A DNA stretch of 64,000 nt from Micromonospora sp. R77 (GTDB lineage Bacteria; Actinomycetota; Actinomycetes; Mycobacteriales; Micromonosporaceae): positions 620,001 through 684,000 of the forward strand of contig NZ_JALDST010000001.1 of NCBI RefSeq assembly GCF_022747945.1, read 5' to 3'. A program made the position numbers and the translations under genes. The notes under the pieces are model-generated. The model worked only from the letters and a program-made list of their open reading frames with translations. It made no database searches and was not told where the DNA came from. Positions 45,959 to 54,566 of the stretch are shown piece by piece. Within the stretch, counting starts at the first letter, position 1. Each line of letters opens with the position of its first letter.

Positions 45959-46522
45959 TCAGCCCGCCCGGTGGTAGCGCAGCAGCACGGACCTGCCGTC
46001 GAAGCCTCGACTGTCGACCAGCCGCAGGTCGACCCGGCCGGTCCCGGGGAGGACCGGCTTCCCGCCGCCGAGCACCACCGGATGCACGATCGCCTGGTAT
46101 TCGTCGACCAGGCCGAGCGCGGTCAGCGCCGCACCGGCGCCGGCCCCGCCGGTGAGCAGCAGGTCGCCGTCCGTGCCGGTGCGGAGCTCGGCGAGTGCCG
46201 TGGCGAGGCCGGCGCCGCCGACCACCCGGGCGCCGTGGCCGGCGGCGGTCAGTGTGCGGGACAGCACGACCTTCGGGGTACGCCGCCAGATCGGCGCGAA
46301 GGCCAGGTCGTGCGGGTGGTCGCTGTGGGACTCGGCCTGCGGCCAGTAGTGCGACATCATCTCCCAGACCCGGCGCCCGTAGAGGAACGCGCCGGCCCGC
46401 TCGCTCAGCTCCAGCGAGTACGCCGACAGTTCCTCGCCCATCGCGGGCCAGTCGAACTCGCCGTTCGGGCCCTCGATGAAACCGTCGACCGACTGGTGCA
46501 CCCAGTAAATGATCTTTCCCAT
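45959..46522 (-). CDS. Dihydrofolate reductase family (RibD C-terminal-like) protein
   Basis: The 187-residue protein starts MGKIIYWVHQSVDGFIEGP, the usual opening of DHFR-like RibD C-terminal-domain proteins, with GRRVWEMM, KVVLSRTL, LLLTGGAGAGAALTALGLVDEY and HPVVLGGGKPVLPG. These bind NADPH and reduce unknown substrates; they are not the housekeeping FolA. GGGAG precedes the ATG at 46522. It is divergent from the P-loop kinase gene. Confidence 0.85.
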   Translation of the reverse strand: MGKIIYWVHQSVDGFIEGPNGEFDWPAMGEELSAYSLELSERAGAFLYGRRVWEMMSHYWPQAESHSDHPHDLAFAPIWRRTPKVVLSRTLTAAGHGARVVGGAGLATALAELRTGTDGDLLLTGGAGAGAALTALGLVDEYQAIVHPVVLGGGKPVLPGTGRVDLRLVDSRGFDGRSVLLRYHRAG

Positions 46523-46642
46523 GGCGATTCTCCCGGATCGGTCGCGCCCCGGCGGGACGCGTACCGGTGGGGTCGGAGCCGGCCGGCGCGATCCGACAAC
46601 CGGCCCGGCCGAACTTGTGCCGTCGGGGTACCGTGCCCGGGC

Positions 46643-47242
46643 GTGGCCCCTCCCGTGATGATCGCGCTGGTCGGGGTGGACGGATCGGGCAAGAGCACCC
46701 AGGCGCGCGCCCTCGCCCGGCGACTCACCGCCGCCGGCACCCCGGCCCGGTACTTCGAGAACGCCGGCGGTCGGCCGCTGTGGAACCGGCTGGCCCGAGC
46801 GTTGGGCCGGCCGGACGGCAGGGCGCTGTTCGGTCGTACCCGATATGCGGCCCTGGAGGCGGCGGTGCGCGCGGCGGCGATGGCCCGCACGGTGCTGGTC
46901 AGCCGGGTGACCGGGCGGACGGCGGTGCTGGACCGCTGGACCTGGTGCCAGGACGTGATCATGACAGCGCGGGGTGACCGGGGCCGGCGGGCGGTCCGGG
47001 CCGCGTACGCGATCTTCCCGCGACCGACGGTGGTCTGCTTCCTGGCCACCTCGCCCGAGGTGGCGCAGGCCCGGGTGACGGCCCGCGGCATCGACACCGA
47101 GGAGCTGGCCCACCTGCGGGCGCTGGACGCCGCCTACCGGGCGCTGCCGGAGTTCGGCACGTTCGTGGTGGTCGACGGCGACCGGGACCCGGAAGAGGTG
47201 GCGGCGGCGCTGGACCGGCTGGTGGCACCGCTGGTCGGCTAG
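46643..47242 (+). CDS. Thymidylate-kinase-like P-loop kinase
   Basis: The 199-residue protein has a P-loop ALVGVDGSGKST (near residues 8-19), an LDRWTW segment corresponding to the DR(Y/F) motif of thymidylate kinases, and a lid-like region with AQARVTARGIDTEE and an LRALDAAYR helix. It resembles dTMP kinases, but its sequence is divergent in the nucleotide pocket, so another nucleotide or sugar could be the substrate. The GTG at 46643 lies eight bases after TACCGT; the ATG at 46658 is an alternative start. Confidence 0.75.
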   Translation: MAPPVMIALVGVDGSGKSTQARALARRLTAAGTPARYFENAGGRPLWNRLARALGRPDGRALFGRTRYAALEAAVRAAAMARTVLVSRVTGRTAVLDRWTWCQDVIMTARGDRGRRAVRAAYAIFPRPTVVCFLATSPEVAQARVTARGIDTEELAHLRALDAAYRALPEFGTFVVVDGDRDPEEVAAALDRLVAPLVG

Positions 47243-47252
47243 ATTGCCGATC

Positions 47253-47675
47253 ATGGAGTACCACCTGGTGGACCGGCTGCCCACGGTCGACGAGTTCGTC
47301 GCCGTCACCACCGCGGTCGGCTGGACCGACGCGTACGACCCGGTGGCGATCCCGGCGTCGCTGGCCGCCTCGCTGCACGGCGTGGTGGCCGTCGAGGGCG
47401 ACCGGGTGATCGGGCTCGGCCGGCTGATCGGGGACGGGGCGATCTACTACTACCTGCAGGACCTGGCGGTGCTGCCGGAGCGGCAGCGGCGCGGGGTCGG
47501 CACGGCGATCCTGGGCCGGCTTGAGGGGTGGATCGCCGGTCGCGCCGGCACCCGCACCTTCGTCGGCCTCTTCGCCGCCGGGGACTCGGTCGGCCTCTAC
47601 CGCCGCTTCGGGTACGCGGTGCACGACGACATGACGGGCATGTTCCGCGTCGGCCCGTACCGCCCGGGGCGGTGA
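47253..47675 (+). CDS. GNAT family N-acetyltransferase
   Basis: The 140-residue protein has the GNAT core: YYLQDLAVLPERQRRGVGTAILGRLEGW, where RQRRGVG is the acetyl-CoA loop (near 76-82), and the C-terminal GLYRRFGYAV. The acceptor is unknown. The ATG at 47253 is chosen because TAGATT lies seven bases upstream; the T-A-G of this hexamer is also the stop codon of the upstream kinase gene, so the gene can be cotranscribed or read from its own leaderless start. A TTG three codons upstream is the alternative. Confidence 0.85.
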   Translation: MEYHLVDRLPTVDEFVAVTTAVGWTDAYDPVAIPASLAASLHGVVAVEGDRVIGLGRLIGDGAIYYYLQDLAVLPERQRRGVGTAILGRLEGWIAGRAGTRTFVGLFAAGDSVGLYRRFGYAVHDDMTGMFRVGPYRPGR

Positions 47676-47676
47676 G

Positions 47677-47691
47677 CGGGGGCCTCCCCCG
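47677..47691. terminator. Short hairpin between convergent genes
   Basis: CGGGGG and CCCCCG with a 3-base loop lie in the 21-base gap between the GNAT stop and the convergent PBP stop. The stem is only six pairs but all G:C. Confidence 0.45.
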
Positions 47692-47696
47692 TCGGG

Positions 47697-49901
47697 CTAG
47701 CCGCGGCGGTTCTGGAGCCAGCGGAGCAGGTCGGGCGGCAGGTTGTCGCTGGGCGTGGGCGACGTCGGCGTGGGCGTCGGGGCGGGCTGCGGCCTCGGGC
47801 GTTGCGGGTCGCCGGCCAGCTCCCGGCTGGGCGCGGTGAAGTCCTTCACGGGCTGCCCGTCGACCGCGGTACGGATCACCCGGGCCACCGCGTCGATCAC
47901 CTTCGCCTGGACCGGCGAGCCGACCAGGTCGGTCGAGTCGTCCGGGTTGGCGGCGATGCCGGCGACCGCCACCTGCGGGGTGAAGCCGACGAAGGTCTCG
48001 GTGGCGTTCCGCTCCGAGCTGCCCGTCTTGCCGGCCACCGGCCGGTCCACGATCCGGCCCACCGAGGTGGCCGTGCCGCCGTTGCACTGCCCGTACGCGG
48101 ACTGCTGGCCGACCGGGCAGCGGGCCGCGTCGGTGGCGGCCCGGGCCACGTCGGGCTCCAGCACCTTCTTGCAGGACGGCTGTCCGACGGCCACCTTCTC
48201 GCCGTTAGCGGCGGTCACCGAGACCACCGGCAGCGGCGTGCAGTACGTCCCCTCGGCGGCCACCGTGGCGTACGCGTTGGCCAGGTCGAGCGGGGTGGTG
48301 GCGGCGACGCCGAGGGTGAACGCCCCCCAGTTCTTCGCGTCGTTCCTGGCGAAGGCGGCGTCGGAGTCGGCCCGGAAGGTGATGCCGAGCCGCTGCGCCA
48401 TCTCCACCACCTTCTCCTCACCGACCTGCTCGGCCAGCCAGACGAAGTACGTGTTCACGGAGCGGCCGAAGCCGTCCCACATCATCCGGTACCCGTCCAT
48501 CCACTCCGGGTTGGCGTTGGCCGGGCACCACTTGCCGTCGCAGTTGCCCTCGGCGTCGGAGGCGTACCGGGTGGGCAGTTTGGCCGGCGCGTCGAAGCCG
48601 GTCGCGAGGGGCTTGCCGGCCTCCAGCGCGGCGAGCATGGTGAACAGCTTGAAGGTGGAGCCGGCCTGGTAGCCGTCGACGCTGGCCCCGCCGGAGATCA
48701 ACGGGTTGACGGTGTTCGGGTGGTTGGCCTGCCCGGCCGGGTTGTCGGCGAGGCTGTAGTGCCGGTTGACCGCCATGGCGAGCACCCGGCCGGTGCCCGG
48801 CTGGACCGCCGCGATCGGCAGCGCCCGCTTGTTGTCGTACCCGTAGACGCCGGTGGCCTGCTGCTGCGCGGTCTGCTGGATCTTCGGGTCGAGGGTGGTG
48901 ACCACCGTGTAGCCGCCCCGGCGCAGCGCCTGCTCACGCTCCTCGGCGGTGCCGCCGAAGGCCGGCTGGGTCAGCCACCACTGGCGCAGGTAGTCGCAGA
49001 AGAAGCCCCAGTCGTCGTGTCCCTGGGCCACGGCGGTGCAGCCGTTCGGCTGGGCGGTGGGGTGCAGGGTCAGCTTCTCCGCCTTGGCCGCGGTGGCCTG
49101 CTCAGGGGTGATCGCGCCGGTCCCGGCCATCGCGTCGAGCACGTAGCCGCGGCGCTGGAGCGCCTGCTGCGCGTCGCCGTCGATCGGGCTGTACGCGTCG
49201 GGCGACTGGACCAGCCCGGCGAGCAGGGCCGCCTCGCCCAGGGTCAGGTCGGCGGGCGCCTTGCCGAAGTAGCGCTGGCTCGCGGCGGCGACGCCGTACG
49301 CGCCGGAGCCGAAGTAGGCGATGTTCAGGTAGCGGTTGAGGATCTCGTCCTTGCTGAGGGTCTTCTCCAGCGCGGTCGCGTACCGGATCTCCTGGAGCTT
49401 GCGGCCGACGGTCTGCTCGGTGGCGGCCTGCCGCTCCTGCGCGGTGCGGGTGGGGTCGGTCTTGAGCACGTTGCGGACGTACTGCATGGTCAGCGTGGAG
49501 CCGCCCTGCGCGGTGCCGCCGCCGGAGACGTTGGCGACCAGGGCGCGGGCGATGCCCCGCAGGTCGGCGCCGCCGTGCGAGTAGAAACGCCGGTCCTCGG
49601 CGGCCACGATCGCCTGCCGCATCACCGGGGCGATCTCCGCCAGCGGCACGTCGGTGCGGTTGACGTCGTAGAACGTGGTGATCAGGGTCTTGCCGTCGCT
49701 GGCGTAGAGGTAGGAGCGCTGCGGCTGCGCGGGGGTGCGCAGCGCGTCGGGCAGTTCCGCGTACGCCCCGAGGGCCGCCTTGGTGAGCTGACCGCCGATC
49801 AGGTTGCCGGGCAGCGCCGCGACGGCGAGGACGAGCCCGGCGAGCAGGCCCGCGAGCAGCACGGTGAAGAGCCGCGACAGCGGCGACCGGGAGGACGGCA
49901 T
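47697..49901 (-). CDS. Class A penicillin-binding protein
   Basis: The 734-residue bifunctional enzyme has a short cytoplasmic tail and membrane anchor (LFTVLLAGLLAGLVLAVAAL), a GT51 transglycosylase domain (IVAAEDRRFYSHGG with the catalytic Glu, GGSTLTMQYVRNV, RKLQEIRYA, NRYLNIAYFGSGAYG) and a transpeptidase domain with STFK (near 430), SVN (near 485) and KTG (near 625). It ends in a Pro/Thr-rich tail. It polymerises and cross-links peptidoglycan outside the membrane. Extra Cys pairs in the transpeptidase half may form disulfides. The ATG at 49901 follows GGAGG very closely; an upstream in-frame start is less likely. Confidence 0.9.
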   Translation of the reverse strand: MPSSRSPLSRLFTVLLAGLLAGLVLAVAALPGNLIGGQLTKAALGAYAELPDALRTPAQPQRSYLYASDGKTLITTFYDVNRTDVPLAEIAPVMRQAIVAAEDRRFYSHGGADLRGIARALVANVSGGGTAQGGSTLTMQYVRNVLKTDPTRTAQERQAATEQTVGRKLQEIRYATALEKTLSKDEILNRYLNIAYFGSGAYGVAAASQRYFGKAPADLTLGEAALLAGLVQSPDAYSPIDGDAQQALQRRGYVLDAMAGTGAITPEQATAAKAEKLTLHPTAQPNGCTAVAQGHDDWGFFCDYLRQWWLTQPAFGGTAEEREQALRRGGYTVVTTLDPKIQQTAQQQATGVYGYDNKRALPIAAVQPGTGRVLAMAVNRHYSLADNPAGQANHPNTVNPLISGGASVDGYQAGSTFKLFTMLAALEAGKPLATGFDAPAKLPTRYASDAEGNCDGKWCPANANPEWMDGYRMMWDGFGRSVNTYFVWLAEQVGEEKVVEMAQRLGITFRADSDAAFARNDAKNWGAFTLGVAATTPLDLANAYATVAAEGTYCTPLPVVSVTAANGEKVAVGQPSCKKVLEPDVARAATDAARCPVGQQSAYGQCNGGTATSVGRIVDRPVAGKTGSSERNATETFVGFTPQVAVAGIAANPDDSTDLVGSPVQAKVIDAVARVIRTAVDGQPVKDFTAPSRELAGDPQRPRPQPAPTPTPTSPTPSDNLPPDLLRWLQNRRG

Positions 49902-50026
49902 GCCCTCCAGGATTACCGCGAAAGCCGCCAACCGGCCACCCCGTCAGGCAACTGTCAGTTACCTCACGGCAACTCCCCAGCCTCCCCCCACGCCGCCGAC
50001 TGGCCGCCGCACGCCGGCCGCCGCCC

Positions 50027-50089
50027 CGTTGATCATGGAGTTGGCGGCGATGTGGATCTCTGAAAGTGCCGCAAACTCCATGATCAACG
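50027..50089. repeat. Palindromic element B
   Basis: Arms of 22 bases (50027-50048 and 50068-50089) match with one mismatch and share the core CGTTGATCATGGAGTT; the loop is 19 bases. The element lies in the gap between the PBP gene start and the membrane-protein gene end, flanked by a C-rich stretch on the left and GGGGTGGGT tandem repeats on the right (50099-50170). The arm sequence is unrelated to elements A and C. Confidence 0.8.
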
Positions 50090-50098
50090 ACGCTGGGC

Positions 50099-50170
50099 GG
50101 TGGGGTGGGTGGGGTGGGTGGGGTGGGTGTCAGGTGGGGAGGGGGCCTGGGGGGGTGGGTGGGGTGGCGG
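50099..50170. repeat. GGGGTGGGT tandem tract
   Basis: Three to four GGTGGGGTGGG-type units, then a looser G-rich run, with G-tracts able to form a quadruplex on the plus strand. On the minus strand this is the C-rich, G-poor sequence around and after the stop codon (50130) of the membrane-protein gene; the last ten codons of that gene are inside the tract. Confidence 0.6.
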
Positions 50171-50921
50171 CGACGCTGGCGGTGGCGGCGTCGCGGGCGA
50201 TGGTGGCCGGGACCAGGCGGCCGGAGCGGTAGCCGATGCCGATGCCGGCGACCAGGACGAAGATCGCCCCGAAGGTCTGCAGGGAACCGATCAGCGCGCC
50301 GCCGAGGCCGAGCAGCGGGGCGGCGATCATGAGCATCACCCCGTCGCCGTAGCTGAACATGCCCGACCGGGCGACCGACCAGCCGGTGAGGAACCAGCCC
50401 GCGCTGTAACAGAACGCCCCGACCAGGACCAGGCTCCGGGCGGTGGTGCCGAAGACCGGGGTCTGCTCGGCGAGCCCGGCGAAGGGCAGCATCAGCACCA
50501 TGCCGGCGAGGCTCACCAGCAGCCCGGCCGCGGCGACCCGCCGGCAGCGGGTGGCGGCGAGCAGGCCGGTGAGGGCCAGCAGCGCGAGCAGGCCGAGCCA
50601 GACCGCGGCCACCCACCCCACCAGGTACACCGGCCGCCCGTCGGCCGGGTAGGGGTCGTTGCCCACCCCGCCGTCGCTGGCCATCGCCACCGCGCCGTAG
50701 AGGATCGCGTACGCGGGCAGCAGCCAGACCGCCGCACGGGCGAAGCGGCGTACGGACCAGGCCCAGCTGGCGTTGGTGGCCGGGGCGGCCGGCCCCGGGT
50801 CGGGGACGAACGGCAGCACCCCGAACCCGCCCCCGGTACGCCGGGTGCCGAGCGGTCCGGCGGGGTCGTGCGCGCCGGTCACCGGGGTCCTGGACCACAG
50901 GCGGTTCGCCGGATCCTTCAT
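50130..50921 (-). CDS. Polytopic membrane protein, function unknown
   Basis: The 263-residue protein has a polar N-terminus of about 50 residues and about six membrane segments (for example AAVWLLPAYAILYGAVAMA, GWVAAVWLGLLALLALTGLLA, VLVGAFCYSAGWFL and GAIFVLVAGIGIGY). A periplasmic-looking loop has GGVGNDPYP. It ends in a Thr/Pro-rich tail encoded by the G/C tract. I do not recognise the family. GAGGTGA precedes the ATG. Confidence 0.75.
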   Translation of the reverse strand: MKDPANRLWSRTPVTGAHDPAGPLGTRRTGGGFGVLPFVPDPGPAAPATNASWAWSVRRFARAAVWLLPAYAILYGAVAMASDGGVGNDPYPADGRPVYLVGWVAAVWLGLLALLALTGLLAATRCRRVAAAGLLVSLAGMVLMLPFAGLAEQTPVFGTTARSLVLVGAFCYSAGWFLTGWSVARSGMFSYGDGVMLMIAAPLLGLGGALIGSLQTFGAIFVLVAGIGIGYRSGRLVPATIARDAATASVAATPPTPPGPLPT

Positions 50922-51072
50922 GCGTCACCTCGCTCCGCCGACGGGCGGCGCGGGACGCGTACGGCGCCCCGACTCCTGCTCACCACCCGTCCTCAGACCG
51001 ATCGTGGCAGGCGTCGGGACGCCGTATGAGTGTTTCTCGCATTTGCCGTCCGGGATCGGACGGCAGCCCGGG

Positions 51073-52188
51073 TCAGCCCCGCTCGCGCCGGTCCGTCGGG
51101 TCGTTGAGCAGGCTGTCCGGGGAGACCGGCTCCGGCGCCGGCAGCCCCTGCGGGGCGGTGCCACCGGTGGCCTGCGCCTCGGCGACGCGTACCTCGTCGT
51201 GGATCTGCTGGGCGGCGTTGGCCGCCGCCCGGGCGGCCTCGGCGGCCTCCCGCTCGACCTCGCTGGCGTGGTCGGCGGCCTCCGGTGACGGTACGTCGCC
51301 GACCATGTTGGCCAGCCCGCCCAGCGCGCCGCCCATCCCCTCCAGCGCCTTGGTCAGCTCGGTCGGGACGATCCACACCTTGTTGGCGGTGCCGTTGGCG
51401 ATCTGCGGCAGCGCCTGGAGGTATTGGTAGGCGAGCACCTTCTGGCTCGGGTTGGCCTGGTGGATCGCGTCGAAGACCGTCCGGATCGCCTTGGCCTGAC
51501 CCTCGGCCTGGAGGATCCGCGCCTGCCGGTCACCGTCGGCGCGCAGCACCGCGGCCTGCTTCTCGCCCTCGGCGGTGAGGATCTGCGACTGCTTGTGCCC
51601 CTCGGCGTTGAGGATCGCCGCGCGGCGGTCCCGCTCGGCGCGCATCTGCTTCTCCATCGAGTCACGGATGCTCGGCGGCGGCTCGATCGCCTTGATCTCC
51701 ACCCGGGTGACCTTGATGCCCCAGCGCCCGGTGGTCTCGTCCAGCACGCCCGACAGGTGCCGGTTGATCTCCTCGCGGCTGGTCAGCGCCCGCTCCAGGT
51801 CGAGCGAACCGATCACGTTCCGCAGCGTGGTGACGGTCAACTGCTCGATCGCCTGGAGGAAGTTCGAGATCTCGTAGGTGGCCCGGACCGAGTCGACCAC
51901 CTTGAAGTAGAGGACGGTGTCGATCGAGACCACCAGGTTGTCCGAGGTGATCACCGGCTGCGGCGGGAAGCTGACCACCTGTTCCCGCATGTCGACCTTG
52001 GTCCGGACCGCGTCGATGAAGGGGACCAGCAGGTTCAGGCCCGGGTTCAACGTCCGCTTGTACTTCCCGAGCCGTTCCACCACGTCCTGCCGCTGCTGCG
52101 GCACGATCCGTACCGCCTTGACCAGGGTCACCATCACGATCACCGCGATCGCGATCAACAGGACCGCTGCAAACTCCATACCGTTCAC
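51073..52188 (-). CDS. SPFH/band 7 (stomatin-like) membrane protein
   Basis: The 371-residue protein has an N-terminal membrane hairpin (AAVLLIAIAVIVMVTLVKA), the SPFH domain with RIVPQQRQDVVERLGKYKRTLNPGLN, MREQVVSFPPQPVITSDN and LRNVIGSLDLERALTSREEIN, and a long coiled-coil rich in Ala/Glu/Gln (about residues 175-245). It should form ring-like membrane microdomain scaffolds. The GTG at 52188 overlaps the NfeD stop (GTGA), a classical NfeD-SPFH operon. M. tuberculosis has the same pair as Rv1487-Rv1488. Confidence 0.9.
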   Translation of the reverse strand: MNGMEFAAVLLIAIAVIVMVTLVKAVRIVPQQRQDVVERLGKYKRTLNPGLNLLVPFIDAVRTKVDMREQVVSFPPQPVITSDNLVVSIDTVLYFKVVDSVRATYEISNFLQAIEQLTVTTLRNVIGSLDLERALTSREEINRHLSGVLDETTGRWGIKVTRVEIKAIEPPPSIRDSMEKQMRAERDRRAAILNAEGHKQSQILTAEGEKQAAVLRADGDRQARILQAEGQAKAIRTVFDAIHQANPSQKVLAYQYLQALPQIANGTANKVWIVPTELTKALEGMGGALGGLANMVGDVPSPEAADHASEVEREAAEAARAAANAAQQIHDEVRVAEAQATGGTAPQGLPAPEPVSPDSLLNDPTDRRERG

Positions 52189-52658
52189 CTTGTCCCTTCG
52201 GGCAGCTCGCCCGGGGTGGAAATGTCGTCCTGCCAGACCAGGGCGGTCGCACCCTGGACCTTTATCACCTGCACCCGCTCACCCGCCGCGAAGCTCTGCG
52301 TCGCGTCGTACGACCGGGCGCTCCACAACTCACCGTCGATCTTGACCAGGCCGTGCTCGGTGTCCACCGGCTCCAGCACCAGGGCGGTGACCCCCTCCAG
52401 CGCCTCCACGCCGAACGCCTGCTCCCCGCTCTCCAGCGCGGAGAGCGCGTGCCGGCGGATCACCGGCCGGACCACCGCCACGGAGAGCGCGGAGACCACC
52501 GTGAAGACCAGCGCCTGGAGTGGTACGGGCGCACCGAGCGCGGCGGCGCCCGCAGCCGCGAAGGCGCCGGCGGCGAACATGATCAGGAAGAGCGTCGTCG
52601 TGAAGATCTCGGCGACGGCCAGTACGACACCCAACACGACCCACAGCACGGCGTCCAC
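52185..52658 (-). CDS. NfeD-like membrane protein
   Basis: The 157-residue protein has three to four membrane segments in its first 70 residues (VLWVVLGVVLAVAEIFT, LIMFAAGAFAAAGAAALG, LQALVFTVVSALSVAVV) and a C-terminal OB-fold domain with GLVKIDGELWSARSYD and AGERVQVIKVQGATALV, the NfeD signature. It works with the SPFH protein encoded by the overlapping gene downstream. The start codon GTG follows CACGAT by six bases, again near the leaderless pattern. Confidence 0.9.
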   Translation of the reverse strand: MDAVLWVVLGVVLAVAEIFTTTLFLIMFAAGAFAAAGAAALGAPVPLQALVFTVVSALSVAVVRPVIRRHALSALESGEQAFGVEALEGVTALVLEPVDTEHGLVKIDGELWSARSYDATQSFAAGERVQVIKVQGATALVWQDDISTPGELPEGTR

Positions 52659-52752
52659 GCACCAATCGTGACACGTCGTGGCACGCCGCCCCGCCCCGCG
52701 ATGATCAGTAAGCTCGGCGGACGCCCCGACCCGCCGACGTCAGGAGAACACC

Positions 52753-54066
52753 GTGCCCCTGCTGCCCGAGACGATCCGTCAGGTCGACCTGCTGGTGGGC
52801 CGGGCCCAGGCCGAGGGACGCACCCCGTCGCTCGCACTCGGCGTGGTCCGGGACGGCGAGCTGGTCCACCTGGCGGTGGCCGGTGAGAACCCCCGCCCGG
52901 ACGCCGACCGGCAGTACCGGATCGGCTCGATCAGCAAGACGATGACGGCGGTGCTGGTGATGCAGCAGCGCGACGCCGGGCGGCTCGCCCTCGACGACCC
53001 GCTGGAGCGCCACCTGCCCGGCACCCCGGTCGGCGCGCTCACCCTGCGCCAGCTGCTCGGCCACGCCGGCGGCCTGCAACGGGAACCGGACGGCGCCTGG
53101 TGGGAGCGGACCGAGGGCGTCGAGCTGGCCACCCTGCTCGCCGGCCTGACTTCGGACAAGATCGCCTATCCGCCGCACCACGTCTACCACTACTCCAACC
53201 TGGCGTACGGGCTGCTCGGTGGGGTGCTGGAGCGGATCACCGGCACGCCCTGGTCCGACCTGCTCCGCGAGCGCCTGCTGGCGCCGTTGGGCATGCACCG
53301 GACGACCTACCACGCCACCGAGCCGTACGCCCGCGGCCATGTGGTGCACCCGTGGCACGACACGCTGCGGGAGGAGCCGCGTACCGACACCGGGGCGATG
53401 GCGCCGGCCGGGCAGCTCTGGTCCACCGTCGAGGACCTCGCCCGCTGGGCCGCCTTCCTGGCCGACCCGGCGCCGGCGCTGCTCGCGCCGGAGACGCTGA
53501 CCGAGATGTGCGCGCCGGTGGTGATCAGCGACCTCGACGCCTGGACCGGCGGGCACGGCCTCGGCGTGGAGCTCTACCGGGTCGGCGAGCGGGTGTACGT
53601 CGGGCACGGCGGCTCGATGCCCGGCTACGTCGCCGGCCTGGTGGTGCACCGCCCCAGCCGGACCGCCGTGGTCGACTTCGCCAACTCGTACGGCCTGCGC
53701 GGCGGGCACCACATCGTCGGGCTGGCCCGGCAGGCCCTCACCCTCGTGCTGGACGCGGAGCCGGCCGCCCCGCGCCCGTGGGTCCCGGCCGAGGCGCCCC
53801 CCGCCGAGCAGGCCGAGCTCACCGGCCGCTGGTGGTGGATGGGCATCGAGTACGAGGTCCGCCCCGCCCCCTCCGGCGACCTCTGGGCCGGCCCGGTCGG
53901 CCAGCCGGTGCTCCGGTTCACCCGGGTCGACCGGGACCGCTGGCTGGGCCGCAGCGGCAGCCAGCACGGTGAGACCCTGGCGGTGCTCCGGGACGAGGCG
54001 GGACACCCGGTCGCTCTCGACATCGCCACCTTCGTCTTCACCCGCACCCCCGACCAGGAGCCCTGA
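52753..54066 (+). CDS. Serine hydrolase (beta-lactamase family), cytoplasmic-type
   Basis: The 437-residue protein has the beta-lactamase-family motifs SISK (nucleophile Ser near 59), YSN (near 145) and HGGSMPG (near 289), and a C-terminal lipocalin-like domain after about residue 345. Unlike the homologue at 43753-45033 it lacks a signal peptide, so it is probably cytoplasmic. Esterase or D-peptidase activity is likely. GGAGAACACC precedes the GTG at 52753. It is divergent from the NfeD gene and is followed by a 570-bp repeat-filled gap. Confidence 0.85.
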   Translation: MPLLPETIRQVDLLVGRAQAEGRTPSLALGVVRDGELVHLAVAGENPRPDADRQYRIGSISKTMTAVLVMQQRDAGRLALDDPLERHLPGTPVGALTLRQLLGHAGGLQREPDGAWWERTEGVELATLLAGLTSDKIAYPPHHVYHYSNLAYGLLGGVLERITGTPWSDLLRERLLAPLGMHRTTYHATEPYARGHVVHPWHDTLREEPRTDTGAMAPAGQLWSTVEDLARWAAFLADPAPALLAPETLTEMCAPVVISDLDAWTGGHGLGVELYRVGERVYVGHGGSMPGYVAGLVVHRPSRTAVVDFANSYGLRGGHHIVGLARQALTLVLDAEPAAPRPWVPAEAPPAEQAELTGRWWWMGIEYEVRPAPSGDLWAGPVGQPVLRFTRVDRDRWLGRSGSQHGETLAVLRDEAGHPVALDIATFVFTRTPDQEP

Positions 54067-54094
54067 CCCCGCCGCCGGCCGGACACCGGCCAGC

Positions 54095-54270
54095 CGGCGG
54101 ACCGGCGGACCGGCGGACCGGCGGGCCGGCGGACCGGCGGACCGCGGGCCGGCGGACCGGCGGACCGGCGGGCCGGCGGACTGGCGGACCGGCGGCCGGC
54201 GGACCGGCGGACCGGCGGGCCGGCGGACCGGCGGACCGGCGGGCCGGCGGAGCCCGGCGGGCCGGCGGAC
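54095..54270. repeat. CGGCGGAC-type tandem array
   Basis: About 175 bases consist of imperfect 8-base units CGGCGGAC with interspersed GGCCGGCGG variants, starting 28 bases after the serine hydrolase stop. The array has no coding bias and is probably a slippage-derived minisatellite. Confidence 0.8.
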
Positions 54271-54360
54271 TTGACCAGCCAGCCCGAGCGGGGCAGCGGC
54301 CGAGCGGGCAGCGGGCCGAGCGGCTCGCCGGGCCGAGTGCGCTTGGCCACCTGGCCCGGG

Positions 54361-54402
54361 CCTGGCAGAGGCCGGGCCTGGCAGAGGCCGGGCCTGGCAG
54401 AG
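54361..54402. repeat. 16-base tandem repeat
   Basis: About 2.6 copies of CCTGGCAGAGGCCGGG in a row, 30 bases before palindrome C. Confidence 0.8.
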
Positions 54403-54431
54403 ACCACCCAGGGGCACTCGGCCCCTACAGC

Positions 54432-54477
54432 TTTGATGACGTAGATGAATCACCGGTGATTCATCTACGTCATCAAA
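54432..54477. repeat. Palindromic element C (46-bp perfect palindrome)
   Basis: Two 23-base arms (54432-54454 and 54455-54477) are exactly complementary with no spacer; the core is GATGACGTAGATGAATCACC and its complement. It is the most AT-rich piece in the gap between the convergent genes ending at 54066 and 54639. It could form a cruciform or terminator hairpin, or be a two-sided protein site. Confidence 0.85.
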
Positions 54478-54566
54478 CTGGTAGCGCCGGGAGGACGGCA
54501 CCTCCCCGGTGAGCGTCACCGCTCCGGCCGCCGACCTGAGGACGCCCCGGCGCGGCGCACCGTCCC

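Noticed and set aside
50099..50170. GGGGTGGGT repeats as a CRISPR or origin-type iteron array
   Set aside because: Units are too short, without spacers, and next to no replication gene.
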